A stretch of DNA of 64,000 nt, from assembly GCF_002909445.1 (NCBI RefSeq), contig NZ_PPXC01000001.1:248001-312000 (forward strand). Direction: 5' to 3'. A model generated the notes under the pieces. That model saw only the letters and a program-made list of their open reading frames with translations, was not told the origin of the DNA and searched no databases. This DNA comes from Arthrobacter glacialis. GTDB lineage: Bacteria; Actinomycetota; Actinomycetes; Actinomycetales; Micrococcaceae. The translations under genes were made by a program, and so were the position numbers. This document shows, piece by piece, positions 1 through 8,028 of this stretch (its first letter is position 1; each line of letters opens with the position of its first letter).

Positions 1-1
1 T

Positions 2-394
2 GCCGGTAACCTGGGCAGGGCCCTTGCCCGGTATGCCGGGTTCGAATCGCGCGGATTTGATGTTGTGGCGTTGCTCGATGCTGATCAATTGCTGGTGGGG
101 AACGAGATCGGTTGGCTGCGGGTCAGCGACGTGGCGCATCTTGAATCAGTTTTGGCAGGCACCCGGGCCAACATGGTGGTCCTGGCGCTTCCTGCCGCGG
201 TGGCACAATCCGTGTGCGACAGGGTGGTGGCGGCTGGTGTCCACAGCATTCTCAGCTTTGCACCCGTGGCCCTGAGTGTCCCGGACAACGTGAACCTGCG
301 CAAAGTGGACATGGCCACTGAGCTGCAGATCCTGGCCTACCACGCCCAGCGCCTGCAGGACCCGACCTTGGAGCAGGACAGCCCGGGCACTTAG
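2..394 (+). CDS. rex: Redox-sensing transcriptional repressor Rex, C-terminal part
   Basis: The 5' end is cut by the window edge; 130 residues remain. Rex is a cytoplasmic repressor that senses the NADH/NAD+ ratio through a Rossmann domain and releases operators of respiratory and fermentative genes when NADH binds. Visible here are the end of the glycine-rich nucleotide loop (AGNLGRALARY, equivalent to GxGNLGxA), an acidic residue after the second beta strand (VVALLDAD), and the C-terminal swapped helix region (ILSFAPVALSVPDNVNLRKVDMA in two parts: FAPV and the VD..TELQ-like segment) used for dimerisation. The N-terminal winged helix lies outside the window. The gene converges on the membrane protein gene at 523, with a long palindrome between them. 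Family assignment is confident from the C-terminal pattern. Confidence 0.85.
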   Translation, partial: AGNLGRALARYAGFESRGFDVVALLDADQLLVGNEIGWLRVSDVAHLESVLAGTRANMVVLALPAAVAQSVCDRVVAAGVHSILSFAPVALSVPDNVNLRKVDMATELQILAYHAQRLQDPTLEQDSPGT

Positions 395-425
395 TCGGGG
401 GCAACGTTTGCGCACAGCCCTTTTT

Positions 426-494
426 GCCTCGTGAACGGGGAGTAGTTGTTGATGTTTTACTCAAACATCAACAACTACTCCCCGTTCACGAGGC
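426..494. repeat. Family A intergenic palindrome, copy 1
   Basis: Two 32-nt arms (426-457 and 463-494) are perfect reverse complements around a 5-nt loop. The core arm reads GAACGGGGAGTAGTTGTTG followed by ATGTT. The element lies between the convergent genes rex (ends 394) and the membrane protein (ends 523), so it could act as a bidirectional transcription terminator. The same arm recurs at 30910 and 38736. Sequence conservation well beyond what a terminator needs suggests a dispersed repeat family. No T-run follows on either strand. Confidence 0.85.
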
Positions 495-522
495 CACGAG
501 GCCGGGCAGGCGTGGGAGAAGA

Positions 523-1233
523 TTACAGGTTGGCACCCTTGCGGGCCTTGTGAGCCAGGAAGAACTCCTTGGCGGGGGAGCGGTGCAGGAAAACCACAGC
601 TACCAATCCCAGCCCAATCTGGACGAAGCTGAGGGGATTCAGCTGCCCCAGCATCAGCAGCGAAAAGCACGCCAGCACAAGGGCTGTGGTCCGGGCCCAC
701 GTGGCACCGCGTCGAATTTTGATGGCCAGCCAAAAATAAACCACCGTCATGGCAATGCTGATTACGAACGCCATGAACAAGGCTGCGTTGACGATGGCCG
801 GGTCCGCATAGGCCTCCGTCAAGGCCGGGTAATCCGACATGGATGCCCGGAGAGTTTCCATGACGCTTTCCTTGACTGCCGGTACCAGCAGCACCAGCAG
901 CAGCGCCACCACGGATGCCGCCTGCAGGATGCCGGCGGTCATGATCAAGCGGACCGCCAGAATGACACGGGCAGGAGGCACCAAGGCTGACTGCGGGTCA
1001 ACGGAGCCACCACCAGTGTTGGCGGCGGGGCCACCCTGAAATCCGGGGTATTGGGACGCCTGGGGCAGTGCCGCTGACGAGGAGAGTGCTGCCTGGGCGT
1101 CCTTGACGTCCTGCGGCGGTTCCCATCCGGCAGGGGCGTACTGGCCATAGCGGGGGACACCGGGGGCTATTTCCCCATAGCTTCCCGGGCGGGGAGTGGG
1201 GTGCTCTTGGGATTCTTCACCGGGTGTGGTCAT
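523..1233 (-). CDS. Proline-rich N-terminus membrane protein, function unknown
   Basis: Protein of 236 residues. The first ~90 residues are hydrophilic and rich in Pro, Gly, Gln and Ala (for example YGQYAPAGWEPPQ). About four hydrophobic segments follow (LAVRLIMTAGILQAASVV, VNAALFMAFVISIAMTVVYF, TTALVLACFSLLML, FVQIGLGLVAVVFL), ending in a short basic tail (FFLAHKARKGANL). The ATG at 1233 is preferred over an in-frame upstream start at 1356 because a GAAAGAG-like ribosome site precedes it and the extension is low-complexity. The layout, with a Pro/Gln-rich cytosolic tail and a compact multi-helix membrane domain, is common in actinobacterial envelope proteins of unknown role. It follows a gene of the same architecture (1369-2169) on the same strand, so the two probably arose by duplication. 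I do not recognise a specific function. Confidence 0.7.
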   Translation of the reverse strand: MTTPGEESQEHPTPRPGSYGEIAPGVPRYGQYAPAGWEPPQDVKDAQAALSSSAALPQASQYPGFQGGPAANTGGGSVDPQSALVPPARVILAVRLIMTAGILQAASVVALLLVLLVPAVKESVMETLRASMSDYPALTEAYADPAIVNAALFMAFVISIAMTVVYFWLAIKIRRGATWARTTALVLACFSLLMLGQLNPLSFVQIGLGLVAVVFLHRSPAKEFFLAHKARKGANL

Positions 1234-1304
1234 GGCAGCTGCTCTTTCAGTTTTGCCGCGGCGGGCTGAACACTTGTGCCAGGAAGCTGGCCAGGCAAAG
1301 AGAA

Positions 1305-1343
1305 AGGCCGCGGTGGGGTTTGCTCTAAACCCTACGCGACCTC
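1305..1343 (-). terminator. Hairpin terminator downstream of the 1369-2169 gene
   Basis: An imperfect stem of about 15 bp (AGGTCGCGTAGGGTTT against its near complement) lies just beyond the minus-strand stop at 1369. On the minus strand it is followed by a pyrimidine-rich TTTCTCTTT stretch. It probably separates the two membrane protein genes. Confidence 0.5.
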
Positions 1344-1368
1344 TGTCTTTGCTCACTACTTCTTGTTG

Positions 1369-2169
1369 CTAAGGCGTGACTCCCCTGGCCCGGGAGTTAA
1401 GCCAGGCCGTTGATTCTGGTAGCCACATCAACACAGCGGCCACAATGCCGAGCAGGCCACCGCCAGCGCCGAAGAACAGCAAAACGATGCTCAGGAAGGC
1501 GATGACCGACAACGCCATCCGGGCCCACTGCATGCCTTCCTTGAGCTTCATGGCGCAAATGATTATGGCAGCTATAAGAACCAGGGAAATGATGGCAACA
1601 ACGATTCCCTTGACGCCCTGCGCACGGATCTCGGCTCCGCTGCCCGGGACGGTGATGCCGAAGATGGAATTGTCCCTGGCGCCCAACGCGAACAATGAAC
1701 CGATCAGCAAGAAGAACGTGCCCAGCAGCCACAGGCCTGCCGAGACCAGCCAGATGATGTAGGAGATCTTCAGTAGCTGCGGCAGACCGTCCATCTTGAA
1801 GATCCCGCCAAAGCCGCCCACCGGCATGACGTCATTCATTGAATGGGGAGTGTCTTTTGGCATTTCAAACTTGGAGTCTCCGGCCGGTCGGGGAGCGGGC
1901 TGCTGATAGCCGGGCGGCGGAGATTGATACCCGGGCTGTTGATACCCGGGCGGCGGAGCGTGGTAGCCGGGCTGTTGATATCCCGGAGGCGGCATGGATC
2001 CGGCCGGAGGGGGTGCCTGTGGCCCGGGTGTTTGGTACCCCGGTGGCGGCGTCTGTGGCCCGGGTGCCTGATGACCGGGGGCGGCAGTGTTGGGATCAGG
2101 CTGGGAACCGGCAGGAGACGGTTGCGAGCCTGAGTGCTCGGTACCTTCAAACTCATTCGGTGTGCTCAT
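1369..2169 (-). CDS. Proline-rich repeat membrane protein, function unknown
   Basis: Protein of 266 residues. Residues ~30-95 form a tandem low-complexity tract built on PPPGYQQPGY and PGPQTPPPGYQ units. About four hydrophobic segments follow (LLKISYIIWLVSAGLWLLG, FLLIGSLFALG, GIVVAIISLVLIAAIIICAM, LSVIAFLSIVLLFFGAGGG). PPPGY tracts of this kind occur in many actinobacterial membrane and cell-division-associated proteins and often mediate interactions; that is a family-level statement, not a function call. It resembles the downstream gene at 523-1233 in plan: soluble Pro-rich tail, multi-pass domain, Lys/Arg-containing loop with a KLKEGMQWARMAL-like segment matching KIRRGATWARTTAL in its neighbour. 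The shared WAR motif supports paralogy. Function unknown. Confidence 0.75.
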   Translation of the reverse strand: MSTPNEFEGTEHSGSQPSPAGSQPDPNTAAPGHQAPGPQTPPPGYQTPGPQAPPPAGSMPPPGYQQPGYHAPPPGYQQPGYQSPPPGYQQPAPRPAGDSKFEMPKDTPHSMNDVMPVGGFGGIFKMDGLPQLLKISYIIWLVSAGLWLLGTFFLLIGSLFALGARDNSIFGITVPGSGAEIRAQGVKGIVVAIISLVLIAAIIICAMKLKEGMQWARMALSVIAFLSIVLLFFGAGGGLLGIVAAVLMWLPESTAWLNSRARGVTP

Positions 2170-2221
2170 AGCAGTACCCTAGTCCTGGCCCAAGCACTTG
2201 TATAGGTGTACTAAGTGGTAG

Positions 2222-2262
2222 TACGAATGCCGGCCCGCCACAGTGGCGAACCGGCATTCGTA
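2222..2262 (-). terminator. Hairpin between yceI-like gene and proline-rich gene
   Basis: A 12-bp perfect stem (TACGAATGCCGG with its complement) closes over a second inner stem (CGCCAC/GTGGCG). It lies 17 bases past the stop of the minus-strand YceI gene and upstream of the next minus-strand gene, so a terminator role is likely. There is no strong T-run. Confidence 0.6.
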
Positions 2263-2278
2263 TTACGGGTGTTGAAGG

Positions 2279-2836
2279 TTATGCAGCCTTGACGAAGGCA
2301 ACGTCCAAGGTGATGGTGACCTTATCGGAGACCAATACGCCGCCAGCTTCCAGGGCTGCGTTCCAGGTCAGGCCGAATTCCTTGCGGCTGATGACGGTCT
2401 TGGCTTCGAAGCCTGCGCGGGTCAGGCCGAACGGGTCAACAGCAACGCCGTTGAACTCGCCCTTGAAGGTGACGGTCTTGGAGATGCCGCGGATGGTCAG
2501 CTCGCCGGTCAGTTCGAAGTCCTCGGCGTCACCTGAAACGCTGGAGGAAACGAAGGAGAGGGTGGGGAACGTCTCGACGTCGAAGAAGTCGGCGCTCTTG
2601 ACGTGGCCGTCGCGGCCGGCGTCGCCTGAGCTGAAGCTGGCTGCCTGGATGGTGGCGGTCACTGAGGACTCGGCGAGGGTTTCGCCGAGCGTCAGTGCGC
2701 CTTCAACGTCGGTGAACTGGCCGCGAACCTTGGAGATGCCTGCGTGGCGGACTACGAAGCCCACGGTGCTGTGTGAGGTGTCGAGGTTCCAGATGCCCTG
2801 TGCGAGGCCGGTGGATTCAATGGTGGTTACTGACAT
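2279..2836 (-). CDS. YceI family protein (lipocalin-like, isoprenoid binding)
   Basis: Protein of 185 residues, normal for the YceI family. It starts with GIWNLDTSHSTVGFVVRHAG, the hallmark opening of the YceI beta-barrel (W-x-hDxxHSxVxFxVRH), and ends in a strand-rich region (GVLVSDKVTITLDVAFVKA). YceI proteins form an extended lipocalin-like barrel that binds a polyisoprenoid or amphiphilic ligand. No signal peptide is visible, so this copy is probably cytoplasmic, as is usual for actinobacterial members. The ATG at 2836 is chosen because AAGGAG lies 8 bases upstream; an open frame extends further but has no ribosome site or family similarity. It is divergent from the phosphatase gene at 3008 across a 171-bp AT-richer spacer. 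Confidence 0.9.
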   Translation of the reverse strand: MSVTTIESTGLAQGIWNLDTSHSTVGFVVRHAGISKVRGQFTDVEGALTLGETLAESSVTATIQAASFSSGDAGRDGHVKSADFFDVETFPTLSFVSSSVSGDAEDFELTGELTIRGISKTVTFKGEFNGVAVDPFGLTRAGFEAKTVISRKEFGLTWNAALEAGGVLVSDKVTITLDVAFVKAA

Positions 2837-3007
2837 GTGGATCTCCTTGGGGAAAGTTTTGCGTTGAAAGTTGCGCTTCGGACATCCGCAGTGGTTGCCC
2901 ATCGATAGGTATAAGCATGCGTTTGTATCTAATATTCCCGTGTTCCAAAAAAACTTTAGCGGCAACGGATTAACCCCTAACCAACTAACTTTGAGAAACT
3001 GGGAAAC

Positions 3008-3670
3008 ATGTCCCGAGTAACTGTTCATCTTTTGCGCCACGGCGAGGTTTTCAACCCCGATGGCGTGCTCTACGGCCGGCTTCCCGAATTTCATCTTTCG
3101 GAGCGTGGCCGGGCCATGGCTGACATGGTCGCCGAGCATTTTGCGGCCCAGGCGGCCGACGGCGCAGCCCCCGTTTACCTGGTGGCCTCACCGCTGACCC
3201 GGGCGCAGGAAACGGCGCAGCCCACGGCTGCTGCACTGGGCCTGGAGATCGTGACGGATCCGCGCATCATCGAGGCGGAGAACCACTTTGAGGGCCTGGC
3301 TATGAGCAAGGCTGAGCTGCGCAAGCCCAAGCATTGGCCTTATTTTGTGAACCCGTTCAGGCCGTCATGGGGTGAAGCGTACGCGGCCCAAGCCGAACGC
3401 ATGCTCGAAGCGGCACGGGATGCCCGCCGTCGTGCCTTCGAATTGGGCGGCGACGGCGCGCAGGCCATCATGGTCAGCCACCAGCTGCCCATTTGGGCCA
3501 CCCGCCGCAGCGCCGAGGGCAAGCCGCTGTGGCATGACCCGCGCAACCGCGAGTGCACGCTGGCGTCCCTGACCTCCTTGACATTCGACGGCGACGACGT
3601 GGTGGATGTTCTCTACAGCGAACCTGCTGCGGTGCTGCTGCCCGGTGCCGCAACCACCCCCGGCGCCTAG
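3008..3670 (+). CDS. Histidine phosphatase family protein (phosphoglycerate mutase-like)
   Basis: Protein of 220 residues with the catalytic LLRHGE motif at residues 8-13 (phospho-accepting histidine in RHG) and the second histidine in MVSHQLP around residue 160. These define the histidine phosphatase superfamily; the substrate cannot be read from sequence. It is the first gene of a set whose order (phosphatase, ResA-like, CcdA, ResB, CcsB) matches the Mycobacterium tuberculosis Rv0525-Rv0529 locus, so a link to heme or cytochrome c biogenesis is inferred from conserved context only. A gap of 96 bases separates it from the thioredoxin-like gene, so it may be transcribed with it or separately. 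Confidence 0.85.
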   Translation: MSRVTVHLLRHGEVFNPDGVLYGRLPEFHLSERGRAMADMVAEHFAAQAADGAAPVYLVASPLTRAQETAQPTAAALGLEIVTDPRIIEAENHFEGLAMSKAELRKPKHWPYFVNPFRPSWGEAYAAQAERMLEAARDARRRAFELGGDGAQAIMVSHQLPIWATRRSAEGKPLWHDPRNRECTLASLTSLTFDGDDVVDVLYSEPAAVLLPGAATTPGA

Positions 3671-3766
3671 CCTTACCGTCACAAGGCACACAGCTGACAA
3701 TCAGCTTTTCGACGTAGCGTAGAACATAATGCCGTTTCTGCGCCTGCGCGATGGCTTCCCCTAAGA

Positions 3767-4381
3767 ATGAAAGGCACCATCGTGACTTCCTCGATGAGCC
3801 GGCGATCATTGATGGCCACTGGTGGCGCCGCGTTGGCGGTAGTCCTGGCTGCCTGCACTGGCAAGGACCCCCTGGCAGAGCAGGCAAACGCCGGAGACAA
3901 CAAGAATTACATTGCCGGCGACGGTTCAGTGACGGAATACGGTGCCGCTGACCGCAAAGAACCGGTTGAGTTCACGGGTACCCTCTTCGACGGCAAAAAA
4001 GTTGACGCGGCAGATTTCCTCGGCCAGGTCACGGTGCTGAATTTCTGGTACGCGGCCTGCGCCCCCTGCCGTTTGGAAGCCCCGGACATGCAGTCGCTCA
4101 ACACCGAATTCAGTGCCAAGGGCGTGGAGTTCCTGGGCGTGAATGTGCGCGATGAAAAGGCCACGGCCGAAGCGTTTGAGCGCAATTTTGGCCTGACATA
4201 CCCCAGTATCGTGGACAAGGACGGCGGTGTTTTGCTGGCGCTGACCAAGTTTGTGCCCCCGGCCGCCGTTCCCACCACTCTGGTGCTGGATAAAAAGGGC
4301 CGCGTCTGCGCCCGCATCCTGGGCGTTGCGGACAAGGGCACCCTGAAGGCCCTCCTCACCACGGCCCTGGCCGAAAACTAG
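3767..4381 (+). CDS. ResA-like thiol-disulfide lipoprotein, cytochrome c biogenesis
   Basis: Extracytoplasmic thioredoxin-fold protein of 204 residues. It has a Tat/Sec-like N-terminus (SRRSLMATGGAAL), then a lipobox ending in the lipidated Cys of LAAC. The active site is WYAACAPCR (CxxC) near residues 95-105, with the cis-Pro loop in PPAAVPTT. ResA-type proteins reduce the heme-binding cysteines of apocytochrome c so that heme can be attached, receiving electrons from CcdA, which is encoded 16 bases downstream. The start at 3767 lacks a good ribosome site; the in-frame GTG at 3782 has AAAGG seven bases upstream and may be the true start. The paired ResB and CcsB genes follow in the same operon. 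Confidence 0.88.
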   Translation: MKGTIVTSSMSRRSLMATGGAALAVVLAACTGKDPLAEQANAGDNKNYIAGDGSVTEYGAADRKEPVEFTGTLFDGKKVDAADFLGQVTVLNFWYAACAPCRLEAPDMQSLNTEFSAKGVEFLGVNVRDEKATAEAFERNFGLTYPSIVDKDGGVLLALTKFVPPAAVPTTLVLDKKGRVCARILGVADKGTLKALLTTALAEN

Positions 4382-4397
4382 CGGCCACCCACCCTTC

Positions 4398-5153
4398 ATG
4401 AACAATCCATTTGCTGAGACAATCCTCAGCGGCTCCATGCTTCTGGCCATGCCCGTTGCCTTACTGGCCGGGCTTGTCTCCTTCCTCTCACCCTGCGTGC
4501 TGCCGCTGGTTCCCGGGTACCTGGGCTACGTTAGCGGGCTCAGCGGGGCCGACTTGCAGGATCAGCGCCGCGGCCGGATGTTCGCTGGGATTGGCTTGTT
4601 CGTGCTGGGCTTCTCAGTGGTTTTCATGCTGATAGGCGCGGTCTTTGGCCAGCTGGGTGCGTGGCTCATGGGGCCCGACGCCGCATGGGTCACCCAGGTG
4701 CTGGGCGTCGTGGTCATTTTCATGGGTGTTGTGTTCTTGGGCGGCATGAGCTGGTTCCAAGGTGAAGCGAAGATCCACGCGAAACCCCCGGCAGGGCTGT
4801 GGGGCGCACCCATTTTGGGGCTAACCTTTGGATTGGGCTGGGCTCCGTGCATTGGCCCCACCTTCAGTGCAGTACAGCTGCTGGCGTTTTCAGACGGGCC
4901 CAATGCGGCCAAGGGCGCATTCCTGACCTTTGTTTACTGCCTGGGACTTGGCCTGCCGTTCCTGCTGATCGCCCTGGGTGCACGAAAGGGACTGGGCGCC
5001 TTGGCGTTCTTCCGCAAGCACCGCCGCGGACTGCAGTTCTTTGGCGGCGGCCTGTTGATTGTGTTGGGCTTGTTGATGGTCTCCGGCTTGTGGGGCACGT
5101 GGATCAATCAACTGCAGTTTTGGTTTGCTAACGAAGTGAGATTGCCAATCTAA
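4398..5153 (+). CDS. ccdA: Cytochrome c biogenesis membrane protein CcdA
   Basis: Protein of 251 residues with six hydrophobic segments, the CcdA/DsbD membrane-domain layout. The two redox cysteines are in the diagnostic motifs LSPCVLPLVPGYLGY (first helix) and GWAPCIGPTFSA (fourth helix). CcdA carries reducing equivalents from cytosolic thioredoxin across the membrane to ResA. Its stop codon overlaps the ATG of resB by one base, which indicates translational coupling. All expected residues are present and nothing is truncated. Confidence 0.93.
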   Translation: MNNPFAETILSGSMLLAMPVALLAGLVSFLSPCVLPLVPGYLGYVSGLSGADLQDQRRGRMFAGIGLFVLGFSVVFMLIGAVFGQLGAWLMGPDAAWVTQVLGVVVIFMGVVFLGGMSWFQGEAKIHAKPPAGLWGAPILGLTFGLGWAPCIGPTFSAVQLLAFSDGPNAAKGAFLTFVYCLGLGLPFLLIALGARKGLGALAFFRKHRRGLQFFGGGLLIVLGLLMVSGLWGTWINQLQFWFANEVRLPI

Positions 5154-6895
5154 TGAAAGAGACAGTGGTGGAAGAGCCCAAGCCGGCGAAAGAGCCCAAG
5201 CGCAAGAAGCCGCAGCCAGCTGGCGGCGACGTTGTGCTGCCCCAACTCGGGCTCATCGGCATGCTGCGCTGGGCCTGGCGGCAGCTGACAAGCATGCGCA
5301 CCGCCTTGTTCCTGCTGTTGATGCTGGCCGTGGCGGCCGTGCCTGGCTCCTTGTTCCCGCAGCGCTCAACCAACGCTGCCGAAGTGACCCAGTATTTGAA
5401 GGACAACCCCACCTCGGGGCCCATCATGGACTGGTTCAAACTCTTTGACGTGTACTCCTCGCCCTGGTTTGCCGCCATCTACCTGCTGCTGTTCACCTCC
5501 TTGATTGGCTGTGTTCTGCCCCGCGCCAAGATTCACTACAAGGCCATGCGCTCCGCACCCCCGCGCACCCCCAAGCGACTTTCCCGGCTTGCCGAATACG
5601 GCACGGTGGAAATCCCGGCCGGGAGCGGAATCGACGCACACACTGCTGTGGAGGACGCAGCGGCCGTGTTGAAGTCCCGCCGCTACCGAGTGGATGTGCG
5701 TGACCTGGACACCGAGCGGCCCTCTGTGGGTGCCGAGATTGGCTTCCTTAAGGAAGTGGGCAACCTGATCTTCCACACGGCCATGATTGGTGTTCTGGCG
5801 GCCGTTGGATTCAGCGGATTGTTCGGATACAGTGGCCAGCGCGTTTTGGTGGAGGGTGAAACCTTTGTCAACACCCTCACGAGCTATGACACGTTCACGC
5901 CGGGAGCCAATTTCAGCGGCGACAAATTGAGCCCCTATTCGGCGCAGTTGGATCGCTTGGTGGTCAAGTACGACAGGTCAACGCAGGCCCACTATGGCCA
6001 GCCTCTGGACTTCACTGCCACGCTGAGCGTCAAGGACGGCCCCGGTGCTGAGTCTGAAACCAAGACACTGAAGGTCAACGAGCCAGTTTCCCTGGGCGGG
6101 ACCAATCTGTACTTGGTGGGCAACGGCTACGCCCCGGTAGTCACCGTCAAGGATGGCAAGGGAGATGTGGCTTTCCAAGGTCCCGTCATCACCATTCCAA
6201 CGGACGGCGCCTACACCTCCTTGATGGTGATCAAGGTGCCCGACGCCAAGCCCAACCAACTTGGATTTGTGGGCTTCTTCCTGCCCACGGCACTCATCGA
6301 TGAAAAGGGTGTGGCCTTCGGCTCGGACCCCGATCCGTTCAACCCACAGCTGAACCTCAATTCCTACACAGGCGATCTGGGGCTGGACAACGGTGTGCCA
6401 CGCAACGTCTACACCCTGGACACCTCCACGATGACTGAGATTAACTCACGCAACGTGGACGCCGGCGGCATTGTGTTGGTTCCAGGCCAGAGCTACACGC
6501 TGCCTGATGGCAACGGCAGCATCAGTTTTGACGGCATCAAGCGATTCGCGGCCCTGGATATCAGGCACGATCCGGGCCAAGCCTACGTCTTGGTCTTCGC
6601 AGTCCTGGCCCTGGCCGGGCTCATCGGTTCCCTGTTCCTGAACCGCCGCCGTGTGTGGGTGCGAACGGGCAACCATCCCGACGGGCGCACCATGGTGGAA
6701 TTTGGCCTCCTGGCCCGCGGCGAGGACCACCGCCTGGCCGGCGAATACGCAGCCATTAACAAGGCACTGCACGCCAAATGGCTGGTGCCGATGGACGCGC
6801 AGGAGCAAAATGGTGACCAGGCACCAGCAACAAACAACGATTCCGCACCAATAGACTCCGCGCAACAAGTCCCCGCGGCAAGTAAGGATCAGTAA
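5153..6895 (+). CDS. resB: Cytochrome c biogenesis protein ResB
   Basis: Protein of 580 residues with the ResB plan: a cytosolic N-terminus rich in Lys/Glu/Pro, three clustered membrane helices (MRTALFLLLMLAVAAVPG, FAAIYLLLFTSLIGCVL, LIFHTAMIGVLAAVGF), a large extracytoplasmic domain of ~330 residues, and a last helix (VLVFAVLALAGLIGSLFL) near residue 480 followed by a cytosolic tail. The WxxLTSMRTAL segment and the SLFPQR motif after helix 1 are typical. ResB pairs with CcsB to form the System II heme lyase that exports heme and attaches it to CxxCH sites. It is translationally coupled to ccdA on one side and ccsB on the other, each with a one-base overlap (TAATG). Confidence 0.93.
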   Translation: MKETVVEEPKPAKEPKRKKPQPAGGDVVLPQLGLIGMLRWAWRQLTSMRTALFLLLMLAVAAVPGSLFPQRSTNAAEVTQYLKDNPTSGPIMDWFKLFDVYSSPWFAAIYLLLFTSLIGCVLPRAKIHYKAMRSAPPRTPKRLSRLAEYGTVEIPAGSGIDAHTAVEDAAAVLKSRRYRVDVRDLDTERPSVGAEIGFLKEVGNLIFHTAMIGVLAAVGFSGLFGYSGQRVLVEGETFVNTLTSYDTFTPGANFSGDKLSPYSAQLDRLVVKYDRSTQAHYGQPLDFTATLSVKDGPGAESETKTLKVNEPVSLGGTNLYLVGNGYAPVVTVKDGKGDVAFQGPVITIPTDGAYTSLMVIKVPDAKPNQLGFVGFFLPTALIDEKGVAFGSDPDPFNPQLNLNSYTGDLGLDNGVPRNVYTLDTSTMTEINSRNVDAGGIVLVPGQSYTLPDGNGSISFDGIKRFAALDIRHDPGQAYVLVFAVLALAGLIGSLFLNRRRVWVRTGNHPDGRTMVEFGLLARGEDHRLAGEYAAINKALHAKWLVPMDAQEQNGDQAPATNNDSAPIDSAQQVPAASKDQ

Positions 6896-7980
6896 TGCAA
6901 GAGATCAACGAAGGCTTCGGGCTGCTCAGCTACCAGCTCATGCTGACAGCAGGGTTCGCTTATCTGGTGGCTTTTTGCGCCTACACCTGGGACTTGGTGA
7001 CCTTTAGCCAGGCCGTCAAGAGGGGCCTGGCCGGCGAACAGGACGCCGCAGACAAGACCCTTAGCAGCAAGGAAGCCGCTCTTGTTGGCGCCAGGGCCGC
7101 GGCAGGGCAGGGCCTGGAAGGAGGCCCGCAGGACAAGGGTGTGCGTCCCAGCAGCAAAACCCATGCCGGCGCCAACGGCGTCACCGCCGGCGATTCCATG
7201 CGCTACGGCAAAGAGCGGCGTGTTGTTGCCCGGGTGGCCGTGGCACTGACTGTGGTTGCCGTCGTCGTGCAAGGCATTGCAGTGGTGCTCCGTGGCGCGG
7301 CTGCGGGACGGGTTCCGTGGGGCAACATGTACGAGTTCTGCACCACCGGCTCATTCGCCGTGGTTGTTGTGTTCCTGCTGGTACTGACCCGCCGTGACCT
7401 GCGCTTCCTGGGCACCTTTGTCATTGGCTTGGTGATGGTGATGATTGTTGCCGCGCACGTGTCCTTCTACACCCCCGTGGGTCATTTGGTGCCGGCGCTG
7501 CAAAGCTACTGGCTGATCATCCACGTCTCCATCGCCGTGCTCTCCTCAGCATTCTTTACTCTCACCTTTGCCATGTCGGTGCTGCAGCTGTTCCAGGCCC
7601 GCCGCGAGGCATCCATTGCCGCCGGCAAGAAGGACAAGTTTGTGGTGATGCGTCTGGTTCCCACCGCGCTGAGCCTAGAAAACCTCTCCTACCGCATCAA
7701 CGGCATCGCGTTCGTGGGATGGACGGTGACAGTCATGTTCGGCTCCATTTGGGCCGAAAAGGCCTGGGGACGCTTCTGGGGCTGGGACACCAAGGAAGTA
7801 TGGTCATTCGTGATCTGGGTGGTCTACGCCGGCTACCTGCACGCCCGCGCCACGAAGGGCTGGACGGGCACCCGTGCGGCCTGGTTGTCCATTGTTGGCT
7901 ACCTCTGCGTGGTCTTCAACTTCACCATTGTGAACATGTACTTCTCCGGCCTGCACTCCTACGCCGGGGTTGGCAGCTAG
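6895..7980 (+). CDS. ccsB: Cytochrome c biogenesis protein CcsB (CcsA/CcsB heme lyase subunit)
   Basis: Protein of 361 residues with about eight membrane helices. The tryptophan-rich heme-binding signature is seen as FWGWDTKEVWSFVIW near residues 300-315, and the conserved WGNMYEF and HVSIAVLSSAF segments carry the histidines that ligate heme. A hydrophilic insertion of ~80 residues (about 45-105), rich in Ala, Gly and Lys, separates helix 1 from helix 2, as in other actinobacterial CcsB proteins. With ResB it completes the System II heme lyase. It is the last gene of the operon; a hairpin follows at 7989-8008. Confidence 0.93.
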   Translation: MQEINEGFGLLSYQLMLTAGFAYLVAFCAYTWDLVTFSQAVKRGLAGEQDAADKTLSSKEAALVGARAAAGQGLEGGPQDKGVRPSSKTHAGANGVTAGDSMRYGKERRVVARVAVALTVVAVVVQGIAVVLRGAAAGRVPWGNMYEFCTTGSFAVVVVFLLVLTRRDLRFLGTFVIGLVMVMIVAAHVSFYTPVGHLVPALQSYWLIIHVSIAVLSSAFFTLTFAMSVLQLFQARREASIAAGKKDKFVVMRLVPTALSLENLSYRINGIAFVGWTVTVMFGSIWAEKAWGRFWGWDTKEVWSFVIWVVYAGYLHARATKGWTGTRAAWLSIVGYLCVVFNFTIVNMYFSGLHSYAGVGS

Positions 7981-7988
7981 CAACAACA

Positions 7989-8008
7989 TTGGAGCCACCT
8001 GGCTCCAA
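7989..8008 (+). terminator. Short hairpin after ccsB
   Basis: TTGGAGCC and GGCTCCAA pair around a 4-nt loop 9 bases past the ccsB stop, with flanking CAACA/GTTG bases that extend the stem imperfectly. No T-run follows, and the next gene starts 20 bases later, so it may attenuate rather than stop transcription. Confidence 0.45.
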
Positions 8009-8028
8009 AGTTGTGAAAAGCTTGGTTC

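Noticed and set aside
426-494. tRNA or structured RNA gene
   Set aside because: The element is one long uninterrupted stem without loops of a tRNA and has no CCA or anticodon arm.
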